Shown: positions 55,732-64,000 of the stretch, in pieces
Numbering within the stretch: the first letter of the stretch is position 1
Layout of the letters: each line of letters starts with the position of its first letter
Made by a program: the position numbers and the translations under genes
The notes under the pieces: generated by a model
Seen by the model: the letters and a program-made list of their open reading frames with translations, nothing else
What the model was told of the DNA's origin: nothing
Database searches by the model: none
Origin: Xanthostigma xanthostigma
Lineage: Eukaryota > Arthropoda > Insecta > Raphidioptera > Raphidiidae
NCBI GenBank assembly: GCA_963575645.1
Contig: OY754466.1
Span: forward strand, 45,912,001 to 45,976,000
Direction: 5' to 3'
Length of the DNA stretch: 64,000 nt

Positions 55732-55870
55732 ACCGCAGCAGAAGAAAACACCAGTGCTAGTGCAAGCGTAGCAAGTTCCAACGACCAAGAAGACAGCTTC
55801 GATAACACCGATAAAGATAAGAAGAAAAAGAACCGTTGCCACATTTGTCGCAAGAAGGTCGGACTTACGG
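55732..55870 (+). CDS. ZFAND5/6-like: A20/AN1 zinc-finger protein, coding exon 4 (first half of AN1)
   Basis: Residues 298-343 and the first base of codon 344. Acceptor GACCGTTAG|ACC, donor ACGG|GTAAGT. After an acidic/Ser stretch and the Lys-rich DKDKKKK, the exon enters the AN1 finger: NRCHICRKKVGLT with the first two zinc ligands Cys333 and Cys336. 'RC..C.KKVGLTGFECRC' is the family signature and continues perfectly across the intron. The minus-strand frame over this exon is a shadow. Confidence 0.95.
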
Positions 55871-56152
55871 GTAAGTTGATCTGTTTTTTTGTTTTACTAT
55901 ATTTAAATAACACAAAATTGTTAAGATCTGAAAAAACTTGCCCAAACTTAAAGTATAGGTTAACCGTTAACATTAAACATGAAAACGCTTGCAGCTATAC
56001 TCAAACTAAACTGAACCACCGACTAACCAACGAGCCTGGTCTCCTTGGGGTTTTCTTATGAACACCATTTTGAATTTTTAAGAACTGGAGGGGACACTTT
56101 GGTGTAATAGTTAGCGTGCTGGGTACTATTGGATTAGATTAAAAAATAAAGA

Positions 56153-56290
56153 ATAGTTACTTCTTACCACAACAGTTTTATTAGCGGATGTACATTTCAG
56201 CATCATCTTCAGCAAACACTAAACTAAAATGTACATCCGCTAATAAAACTGTGGTAAGAAGTAGCTATTTTTTATTTTTGTTTCAACCAC
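56153..56290. repeat. Fold-back, Penelope-like remnant
   Basis: ACCACAGTTTTATTAGCGGA-type arms (CTTCTTACCACAACAGTTTT, GGATGTACATTT) are inverted copies. On the minus strand CTGAAGA (56207-56213) is followed by TGATGC and TGAAATG, a decayed hammerhead-type pattern. Confidence 0.55.
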
Positions 56291-56847
56291 AGTGCTCTTA
56301 ATATTTGTATTGGATTAGAATTCATCTCTCTTCATAAATGTTTTGTAATGTTGATGTAAATTAGACGCTGGTTGTTGAGCGTCTATAAACTAAAATAAAT
56401 AAAATAGAACTCGAAATGTCTTGAATTCAAGATTTTTTTTTTGTTTCTTGAATACTTCTTGTGTTTAAGATACTTTAGATATTTTTGTAGAGTTGAAAAC
56501 AACTGTATCCGAAAATACAGATACTTCCCAAAAGTAACTGGTATCCAAAACAATTCTGAAGTATCTAAGATACTTTTAAATTATAGTGTTTTTTTTTTCA
56601 ATGGTTTTCTTGTGTTTGGTGTTGAATTTCTCAGTTGGTTGTCTGATGTATGGTTCGAATTTAGTGATTGGATAACGGGAAGTGAACTAGAATTTTGTAC
56701 TGAGCTTTGGTTCTGATGACAATAAAATATAGTATATCTCATAACTTCAATGGTTTTCTTGTTTAAGTACTTTGTAATATTTACAAAGTATATTGTGTCT
56801 TTGGAGAAATCGACTGCTTAGTACTTGCGCCTAATTATTTTTTTAAG
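56291..56847. other. Intron sequence, nothing further recognised
   Basis: The 91-codon frame at 56441-56716 is Phe/Leu-rich and lacks a motif. A TTGAGCGTCTATAAAC motif at 56375 relates to the cluster at 61345-62100. Confidence 0.35.
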
Positions 56848-57783
56848 TAGGGTCAAGTTGTCAACAGTGGATCACTTTTTTTTCTATTGGCTGTATCATA
56901 AAATTTTAAGGTACCAAGAAAACTAAAATATGACATCTGTATAGTGTGGTTATTTTAATTTAAGTTTTCATTATTTTTTTTTTTTTATTATCTGCAAAGA
57001 AAAATGTTTTATAAAAGTTTTTTTTGTAAGTAGAAAATGATTCACTGTGTACTGCTAGATGGGTACAGTGGTTCAGCCTTGAGTACACAGTGCCTCGTGT
57101 AGGTTTACAGTGAATCACTATAATTAAAAATGGCTTTTATCGATGCTTTATCAAAGAAATGAAATAAAAATGCAGACATTAACTGGTTGATTAGTAAAAT
57201 GTTAGGTTACTTACCATACTTATCTATCTAATAAGTAAAATTCCATTATTATTAATAAATTTGTAATTTTAGCAGTATTGTAATCATTTTGTAGTGATAA
57301 TGGCCACAGCAGCCGATTCACTTGTTTTGTTTTTTTTTTTTTATTAAAATAAAAAAAAAATGTTAGATACAGAGTGGATCATGATTCACTGTCTATTCAG
57401 TCTACTTGAACCACTGTGTACTGACTGGCTATTTTGATATCTCACGTCAAAAATTTTAACTTTAATTTAGGTTTGGATTATAATTGTTACGTAAATGTAC
57501 CTAAATATATGCAGTTTACAATGAAACAAAAACATGCAACTAAGTAGTACCCTCGATTGACTAAAGTACGATGAAGCTTACCTCGTAAAAAAAAGTTTTG
57601 ACACATAAAAACAAACAATTACATGAACTGACAAGCACACGTGGCTGACGTGTACTATAGACAACTTCACGTCAAGTATACATTGTTATATTATGAAAAG
57701 AATGGCGTTATAGATCAATCTTATTTCGTTTTTAGCAATGATTCACTGTACCCGCCTGAGCCACTGTTGACAACATGACCCTA
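56848..57783. mobile_element. Inverted-repeat element with repeated CACTGT motifs (in the last intron)
   Basis: TAGGGTCAAGTTGTCAACAG at left pairs with CTGTTGACAACATGACCCTA at right (one mismatch). ATTCACTGT, CCACTGT or the complements recur at about 57042, 57063, 57085, 57107, 57383, 57410, 57739 and 57762. No 8-bp duplication was found. It ends 62 bp before exon 5, so its insertion moved the intron's 3' portion. Confidence 0.65.
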
Positions 57784-57845
57784 TGCTTTGCAGCTCTGTC
57801 GGAGTACGAGCGACGGAACTGACTTGCGTTTGTTTTTTGTCGCAG

Positions 57846-57994
57846 GTTTCGAGTGTCGATGCGGCGGCCTGTTCTGCTCAGTTCACCGATACAGCGATAA
57901 ACACGCGTGCCCGTTCGACTATCGAGAAATGGGAGCGCAAGAGATCCGTCGCAACAATCCCGTCGTTGTGGGAGAAAAGATCCAGAAGATATGA
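57846..57994 (+). CDS. ZFAND5/6-like: A20/AN1 zinc-finger protein, last coding exon (second half of AN1)
   Basis: Completes Gly344 and codes residues 345-392, stop TGA at 57992-57994. The acceptor is a T-rich tract ending TTTTTTGTCGCAG. Zinc ligands Cys347, Cys349, Cys354, His357, His363 and Cys365 follow the first pair from exon 4, completing the eight-ligand AN1 pattern C-x2-C-x10-C-x1-C-x4-C-x2-H-x5-H-x1-C. The C-terminus [15 protein letters not shown] is nearly identical to the vertebrate ZFAND5/6 end as I remember it. AN1 fingers of this family interact with the proteasome or substrates; the exact role in insects is not established from sequence. Overlapping frames on both strands are shadows. 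Confidence 0.96.
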
Positions 57995-58820
57995 ACCTGC
58001 TCGCGCGCGCACGATCATCGCAGCTCATCAATGTTACGCCTTCACCGACGCACCACGGCTCTATTCCGTCAACACGCGGACGGCAGCTGACTGACGATCA
58101 GACAAATTATACAGTGCCATTAATACAGAGTGTTGTGCGTTTGTTGAATGAATTCGTAACGTCATAATAATAATTATGTTGTATTGTTTGTCGCTGCGGT
58201 TCGATTCGAGCAATTCTTCTTATACATATATCAACAATTAATGAGCAATTGGGACTCCTATTTCAATTATTAATTCAAATATATTATATATAATTCTCGT
58301 TTTCCCTTTGTTTATTCTCACATTTAAAAAAATTGCTTTTATTTTACTTTAGTAGTTTAATTGAAAAAAAAAAATCGATAATTAAAGAACTGTTTATTTG
58401 ATTGATAAAAAAAATACTTGTTTAAATATGGACTTCGTGTATTTTTTGTTTTGTTTTTGTTTAATTGCGGGCATGCGCAACTAAAGTTGTTAATATGGCA
58501 TAATAATAATAATATAGCAGGGTGTATTCGTGCGTGGTCGCTTAGTTACGTGTGAATACCAACGTTACAAAAAAATATAATTGGTTCTCAAGTTTTTGTT
58601 TTTTTTTTTTTTTGGATTGGGCCTACGAGTGAGCAGGTCGTCTGTTATACAAACAACACATACAAAATATAGGTTTAATAGTTGAATTTTGATTTTTCAG
58701 ACTGTAAAAAATTAATTGAAATTTTGACGTGGATTTGACTATTTTTCTCTTTTTTTGTTTCTTGTTGCTTTCGTTAATTAGCGTGTATCATTTTTTGGGT
58801 ATTTTTAAGTAAACAATAAA
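57995..58820 (+). other. ZFAND5/6-like: Likely 3' UTR with AATAAA at 58815-58820
   Basis: Sequence after the stop is repeat-free. The first AATAAA with a T/GT-rich region just downstream is at 58815-58820; a second AATAAA at 58978-58983 is followed at once by GTGTTTGTTG. Either could be used. No transcript data. Confidence 0.4.
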
Positions 58821-59417
58821 GGAACCATTAATTTTATTCTGTATAGTATTGCTTCTTTTACATGTATGCCACCACCCCTCCGTTTTTTGACATTTTCCAA
58901 CAGGGCTTTGAAAACTGTTGTAAAAATGTATCAGTCCAAAAATGCAAAAAAAAAATGAGTAATTATTGTAGTTTTGTAATAAAAGTGTTTGTTGCTTAAC
59001 AGTGATCTTATTTTAACGTTTTATTTGATTGTTAAAAATATCAGCGCAAAAATAAGAAGTATATAAATATTATGTCAATAATTGCCTTTTTACTGTTATT
59101 AATCTATATATATTTTGGTAGGGTTTTATTTTAAAATGTAGTTAAATTTCTATTATTATAATAAACATCAAATATTATATGTATAGTTCGTGCAAAACAA
59201 ACTCTTTTCATTCATTTATTCGGAGGAATTATAAACTAACGTTATTAATTAATATTATAAATAGTCAGGGCTGTAAAAACTCTTGGACAAAGTATGGTTT
59301 TACGTGTTGGCAACGCATGAAATGAATAATGTAATTCCGTTGACATTGTACGCATTCAATCCTAGCGCTTTTCATTCTTCCGAAACGTATTCACTCGACA
59401 GTTCTTGAACTTAAACC
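58821..59417. other. Stretch downstream of the gene, nothing recognised
   Basis: AT-rich; may still be 3' UTR if the distal AATAAA is used. Confidence 0.35.
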
Positions 59418-59930
59418 TTTGACTATTTAATAGAAATGGACGCCTAGTTTTTTGGGTACATTGGGTTTCACCCAACGTTCCAAAGAAGCGGGAGTTATAC
59501 AGTTATCTAGTCCGTTTGAGATCCCATATCTGGTTATTTTGGTTACGCTTTTGTTGTAATTGGGTATTTTTTTAAAATCAGGTTTCCTGTGAAATTTATG
59601 TAGATTGTAGGTTAAATTTTTGTGATTTTAAAAATTGCATCTATCGAAAATGACAATAACTTTTTTTTCCGCCACTGATATCTTCCGGGTGACAATAACT
59701 TGACGTTTAAAAATTTGACATATTTTTTTACATTAAAAAAAAAATAATAAAAACATGCCAACCACTATTTTTATGGCGTTCCCATAGTGACGCCATTATA
59801 TTTAAAAGTTTTTACTCTTAGCTGATTGCAACTGGAACATCGTGTCGCTAGAGATCTTGACAAGTGTGAAGTTAGCGTTGCAGGCCCATTTATATATTAA
59901 ATAGTCAAAGACAACAGTTCCAATGTGGAT
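59418..59930. mobile_element. Inverted-repeat element, TTTGACTATTTAATA type
   Basis: TTTGACTATTTAATAGAAAT at left pairs with ATATATTAAATAGTCAAA at right. Inside is a small hairpin TGGCGTTCCCATAGTGACGCCA (in two halves). No target duplication confirmed. Confidence 0.45.
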
Positions 59931-61041
59931 GACGTTGGAACTCTAACATAACCTCAAAAAGATCAGAAAAATGGATGACTGGTATGAGTAGAATGATGGC
60001 TAGCGCTTGGAAAAAATAACCTCTAAACGTACATAAAAATGAATGACAAAGAATAGGTGGTTTTCAATAACATCGATGATATAAGTGTAATATGCCACTG
60101 TTCAAAAATTTTGTAATTATTAACCTCTGATCGGAACACCGATTCTTCTCGATATTTGCCATTATTTGTTTTTATTGAAGCAGTTTATACCCTCACAACG
60201 GCCATCTTAGAACATCGATTAACGCACGCAATCCTGCTACTTTCTCCAGTGTTGCCATCTTGTGAGCCAGTATTTTCAACCAAGCGATTTTACTTACGCT
60301 GTATTTAAAAAAAGTAATATTGTACATTAAAAAAACGATGCTTATTTTTCAAACGGCTAAGTTAGTTTTTAAAAAAAATAGACTACTGAGAATAAAATTC
60401 CTTCCTGAGATATATATCACTGTATATTATTAATATTTTTGTTCAGCAAAATTATAAATTTATATATATAGTAAACGCAGTTTAAATAAATGAGTCTTAC
60501 TCAGTGAAAGTGTGGTGAATGTATCAAATTTCATGAAGAAAATACATTTTGGTGTTTATTTTTTGTTTTATTATCAATGTTGCCAACATTTTATTAACAC
60601 AGAGTGACAGGACACTCGTTATTATAAATAATAAAATACTGGGAATTATTTGTGACGGAGTTTCGGTTATTTTTGTAACCGTTACCTAGTCGCAGACCAG
60701 TGACTGATTGTTGGTGTTTGCATGTTTCACGTGTGTTTAGTAGAATTTGTCTGTCGCCGTAATTTAGTCTCCTTATCGGACGTGGAGTGAAAAAATTGTT
60801 CGGCTTTCTTTTTTCTTGTTATTGATTACTGTTGCAAAGAACCAAATAATAATACTTTCATACTACAGACAAGTGCTGGGTTGCAGAACGCGTTGTTAAT
60901 TTTTACATATGCAGGAACAGTCCTTTGTTGTGTAAAACGCTAGAACCGTACTCTCAGAAAAACAAATGACGGATCTACATAGTAAAAGGTTGCTTCTAAA
61001 GCTAAATTTTGATCCAGATGCATTGAAAAATTTTGTTTCGA
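59931..61041. other. Intergenic stretch, nothing recognised
   Basis: AT-rich with no credible frame. Confidence 0.35.
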
Positions 61042-61175
61042 AGATTCAGTCGATCGATTATTTTTCAAGCAGGATCGATTTACAATTCTGCAATACTTAT
61101 GGACCAATATGTGCGGTCACAGTCTAATGTTGTAGTCGCGCAAGATTTCAGACAATGCTTTTTACAATCCAGCAT
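61042..61175 (+). repeat. Dispersed repeat, partner of 33478-33605
   Basis: Diverged copy with CGATCGATTATTTTTC and CAGGATCGATTTA blocks. Confidence 0.45.
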
Positions 61176-61344
61176 AGGGGTGTGAGAGCTAATAACCTTG
61201 AACTGTCGATATCGATCTATCGGACAGCTTTGGTATCAAGATACACGTGTGATAATCGAGTCCTGTTTGATCATTTTTGAAAATTATCTTTACCCAAAAT
61301 ATTTATAAACAAATAACAGTTGTCTTCATAATTTGCCTCGGTGG

Positions 61345-62100
61345 TTGAGCGTTTATAATTTGCAATAAATTAATTAAAAAATTATCTGTGACTGGAATAG
61401 CCAATATCGCAGCGATACCGTCATTTACGCGGCGTTTCTATGGCTTGTCGATTGCAGGTTTGAATCCGAAAGTTGGTGAAAGTATCGTTTAGATTTTTAA
61501 ACTTTGTTGAAATAAAAAAGTATCTGTCTAATAAAATTAAAGATTCAAATCTTTGATTAACGTCTGAATAGAACTCTTCAAATAAATAAAATTGTCAACC
61601 AATTTTTTACAGACTATATATTAACAAAAAATAATATAAATTATTATTATATTGATTTATATTTTTATATTATTTTTTGTCAATATATAGCCTGTAAAAA
61701 ATTGGTCGACAGTTTTATTTATTTTAAAAAAATTAAAGATTCACTTAAAAATTAATTTTGAGTATTTGAAAACAAAACTCAGTAAACGCAATTGACCAAA
61801 ATTGTCGAGCGTCTATAATCGACAATATATCTTTCTCCCCGGCTCAAATTAAAACTTGAATATCAAGTACTCAGGCCAGTGGTGGGGACAGAAATTAATT
61901 TTTTTTTATAGCATCTACTTCATCCACTGCATAGAACGTATTTAGATACGTAAATATTCTACCCTCTTGTCGAGCGTCTATAATTTACGGTATCTATGAT
62001 CTGCGAAAACTTCCCAATTAATCTAAACCGCGTATCAATTTAATTTTTTGCCGCTAACATATCAATTACGACCTCAATTGCCGAGCGTCTTATAATTTAT
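61345..62100 (+). repeat. Cluster of GAGCGTCTATAAT motifs
   Basis: The motif occurs at about 61347 (one change), 61807, 61972 and 62083 (one extra T), usually preceded by TTG(T/C)C and followed by a TTTAC/TCGAC stretch. Intervening sequence is not repeated. The 61549-61735 fold-back lies between the first two. Confidence 0.5.
61549..61735. repeat. Fold-back, Penelope-associated
   Basis: AATCTTTGATTAACGTCTGA then ATAAATAAAATTGTCAACCA and ACAGACTATATATTAACAAA on the left; TTTTGTCAATATATAGCCTG and AAAATTGGTCGACAGTTTTA on the right. No hammerhead core between the arms, unlike 50258-50510. Confidence 0.6.
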
Positions 62101-62110
62101 TCCACTAACA

Positions 62111-63466
62111 TTTGCGAGAGGTACGGACGCACCTTTTGCTATGCCACTGACTCGGACACCCCTAATGCGAATGCTCGCCGCTGTCTTTCGAAAAACAGTC
62201 GAGCGTATTTCTTGACGCTGTTTGTCGGAGAGTGCGGCGGAGCGATCGTGATCTCCCGGTATATGTGTGTATTTTTGATCAATAACTAGTTTCCGATACT
62301 ATATTAAAGGGACGGTGACTCATGTAGCAGATAATATTGTCTTCTTTGAACGCTTCTATCAGTGTAAAACTTAGACATTAAAATATTGATATGCATATAT
62401 TTGCCTTCCTTGTGTATCCGATATAACTAAAATTACATTTTAAATGTAAAATATGCACTGTTCAGAAGAGTTAATTATAAATAACAATATTATAACTATT
62501 ATCACTTATCAGTAATCTTTATTATTGAGTTAACACTTGTCTATTGTGAATTTTTTTTAAATGAAACATTGTTTTTATTTGCTAGGTTTGCTATAGTCAT
62601 TTTTTTCACTAGCTCTTCAGTTTTAAAACATTTGAAGTGCATAAGCCGATTGACATTTGTTTTGTTCTTTTGTTTTATAGCAAACCCATTGTTTATTATT
62701 ATTGTTTTGTTTTGTTACAACGAAATATTAAAATTGACTTGAAAAAGTACTAATGAAAATCGAAACACCAGGAACGATATAAAAAAACATTTGTTTTTTT
62801 ACCCTTATCTTGAAAACTAAGATTTGTTTTCGCTTCTTGCACTTTAACGCATCGAATGTACTGTCACATAGTGATAAAAGATGTATTCTGTACTCAAAAG
62901 TGCAAAAAATTTAACCTCCAAATACGTTGTTGGTTTTGTTCCTTTCAAAGGATATTTTTAAATATTGTTTCGACAAGCAGAGGCTTTATTCCGCATAAAG
63001 CTTTTTCACTCCATAGAAATTATATTTGTCGATTCACCAAGAACTACTAGCTACTAGCAAATAAATACAGTGGCGTAACGACATTGTTTAGTCTAGTTAC
63101 TCTCGATACATAAAAAAATCGTTTTGTTTGTCCATTGTATATTGAATAACTATTTACTTTCTTGTCCGTTAGTATAAATGAAGTTGAAAGGTAGTGCAAA
63201 CACATAAAAAAGTATATATTTTATGCAGAGTTCAAATAAGAAAAAAATAATTATAAAGAGGTATTTTTTGGATAGACGAGTTTGTAGAATTTTCTCTTTG
63301 TATGTATGATTGAACTTGTTTAATTTGTATGTAAATCTATTTTGTCTATATGCGGTACTGTGCGAAGTAAGAATGTTCATACGGCGTTAAAATAGGGTCG
63401 CCATTGGTGAATACAAAATTCGTATTTTGAAAAAGAAACCAATATAAACAATCGTCCATGACGTTT
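62111..63466. other. Intergenic stretch, nothing recognised
   Basis: A GC-richer patch at 62150-62260 and otherwise AT-rich DNA; the 60-76-codon frames at 62856-63050 and 63150-63380 have no domain. Confidence 0.35.
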
Positions 63467-63727
63467 AAAAAAAAAAATTGGTTGTCTGTAAAGTCGGCTT
63501 ACGGACGATAGTTTTACGTGATAACGTCATAAAGAAACATTGATGAACTCTCTGACGTCACGCGAGAAGAGAGAAGTGCGTACAAGCCGACGCTTGGGCC
63601 GATCGTGCCTCTCTATCGCTTATACCGCGCTCTCGCTTGCACGCTCAGGCTCAGGCGGAACGTGACACTTTTTCGTGCGTGCAGCCGGTGTTTCATCAAT
63701 TTATAAGACGTTTTCACGTCAAAAAAA
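63467..63727 (-). repeat. 'GACGTGATAACGTC' repeat family, copy 4 (most complete)
   Basis: Minus strand: GACGTGAAAACGTCTTATAA at the start and, on the + strand, ACGTGATAACGTCATAAAGA near the other end, so the termini form an imperfect ~30-bp inverted repeat, followed by an asymmetric tail TCTGTAAAGTCGGCTTACGG on +. Contains CTCTCGCTTGCACGCTCAGG and GACGTCACGCGAGAAGAGAG. Confidence 0.7.
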
Positions 63728-64000
63728 CAAATATATTTTATGAGGCTCAGCAGAGATCGAACTTTCACTAGCTATTCAATTACAAACCCACAGTGTTCAA
63801 ATTCTAATCGATGAAAGCGTCAATTTGATTTTTGATTTCAAACTGAAAAAATGTGTCCTGATTTTCAACTTTAAATGTTTTATAACGAGATGGTGGCTCT
63901 ATGGTCGAATGAAATATTGTGCATTATTAAGCTAGGCACTCATTCAAGACTGATATAATGTTTATGTCTGAACAAAGCTTCAATAGTTAAGGCATATCGA
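63728..64000. other. Window edge, nothing recognised
   Basis: AT-rich, no frame or repeat. Confidence 0.35.

Noticed and set aside
48537..59231. Shared string TTTATTCGGAGGAAT at ~48537 and ~59217
   Set aside because: Only 15 bases, no similarity around it; most likely chance.
1..64000. CRISPR arrays, bacterial defence systems, phage or operon-like genes
   Set aside because: No regularly spaced repeats with unique spacers, no closely packed frames and no ribosome-binding sites; the window is eukaryotic.

Overview
The window is a eukaryotic, AT-rich nuclear segment, most likely from a moth or butterfly. This rests on one clearly recognisable insect gene with long spliced introns, and on repeats of types I know from Lepidoptera: Helitron ends of the '...CGCGGGCAAAAGCTAG|T' type, retroelement tails ending in 'TATATATTAGTATAGATT', and short tRNA-derived elements. 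The order is inferred from recall of repeat families, not from a search. There is nothing bacterial: no operons, CRISPR arrays or phage genes.

The only gene I can support lies on the + strand between 47,289 and about 58,820. It encodes an A20/AN1 zinc-finger protein of the ZFAND5/ZFAND6 type. Five coding exons (47463-47561, 51373-51636, 53489-54016, 55732-55870, 57846-57994) join in frame to 392 residues. The N-terminal A20 finger is encoded by exon 1, and the C-terminal AN1 finger is split between exons 4 and 5. Exons 2 and 3 encode low-complexity linker, and both are phase 0 at each end, so either could be skipped without a frameshift. A splice acceptor at 47,288 shows that the 5' UTR starts further upstream, in an exon I could not place with confidence. 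Proteins of this family bind ubiquitin and act in proteasomal or peroxisomal protein quality control.

The other roughly 50 kb is dominated by non-autonomous transposable elements, many bounded to the base by inverted termini and target-site duplications (TSDs). They include: four related Helitrons (7272-7866, 28464-28926, 42935-43528, 54286-54774); an 82-bp mini-Helitron (14474-14555); hAT-type elements with exact 8-bp TSDs (4635-5909, 5090-5762, 10390-10890, 18326-18649, 25045-25536, 32504-33060, 45485-46147); TA-flanked mariner-like elements (381-943, 35684-36454, 42124-42884, 44106-44967); a TTAA-flanked element (1323-1864); and a TTA-flanked Harbinger-like element (25667-25821). There are also many fold-back elements. 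Several carry hammerhead-ribozyme-like cores, consistent with Penelope-like retroelement debris. Insertions are nested in several places (381-943 in 1-380; 5090-5762 in 4635-5909; 25045-25536 and 25667-25821 in 24982-26006; 32504-33060 in 32305-33218).

The gene's introns carry the same element types: a three-copy 216-221-bp tandem array in the first coding intron, Helitron copy 4 in the intron between exons 3 and 4, and a 936-bp inverted-repeat element ending 62 bp before the last exon. Only two transposase-like coding scraps are visible (4107-4265 and 40989-41087). GC/CpG-richer, repeat-poor islands (about 31.1-32.2, 35.3-35.7, 36.45-36.8, 37.24-37.54 and 45.1-45.4 kb) are the best places to look for promoters or non-coding first exons.
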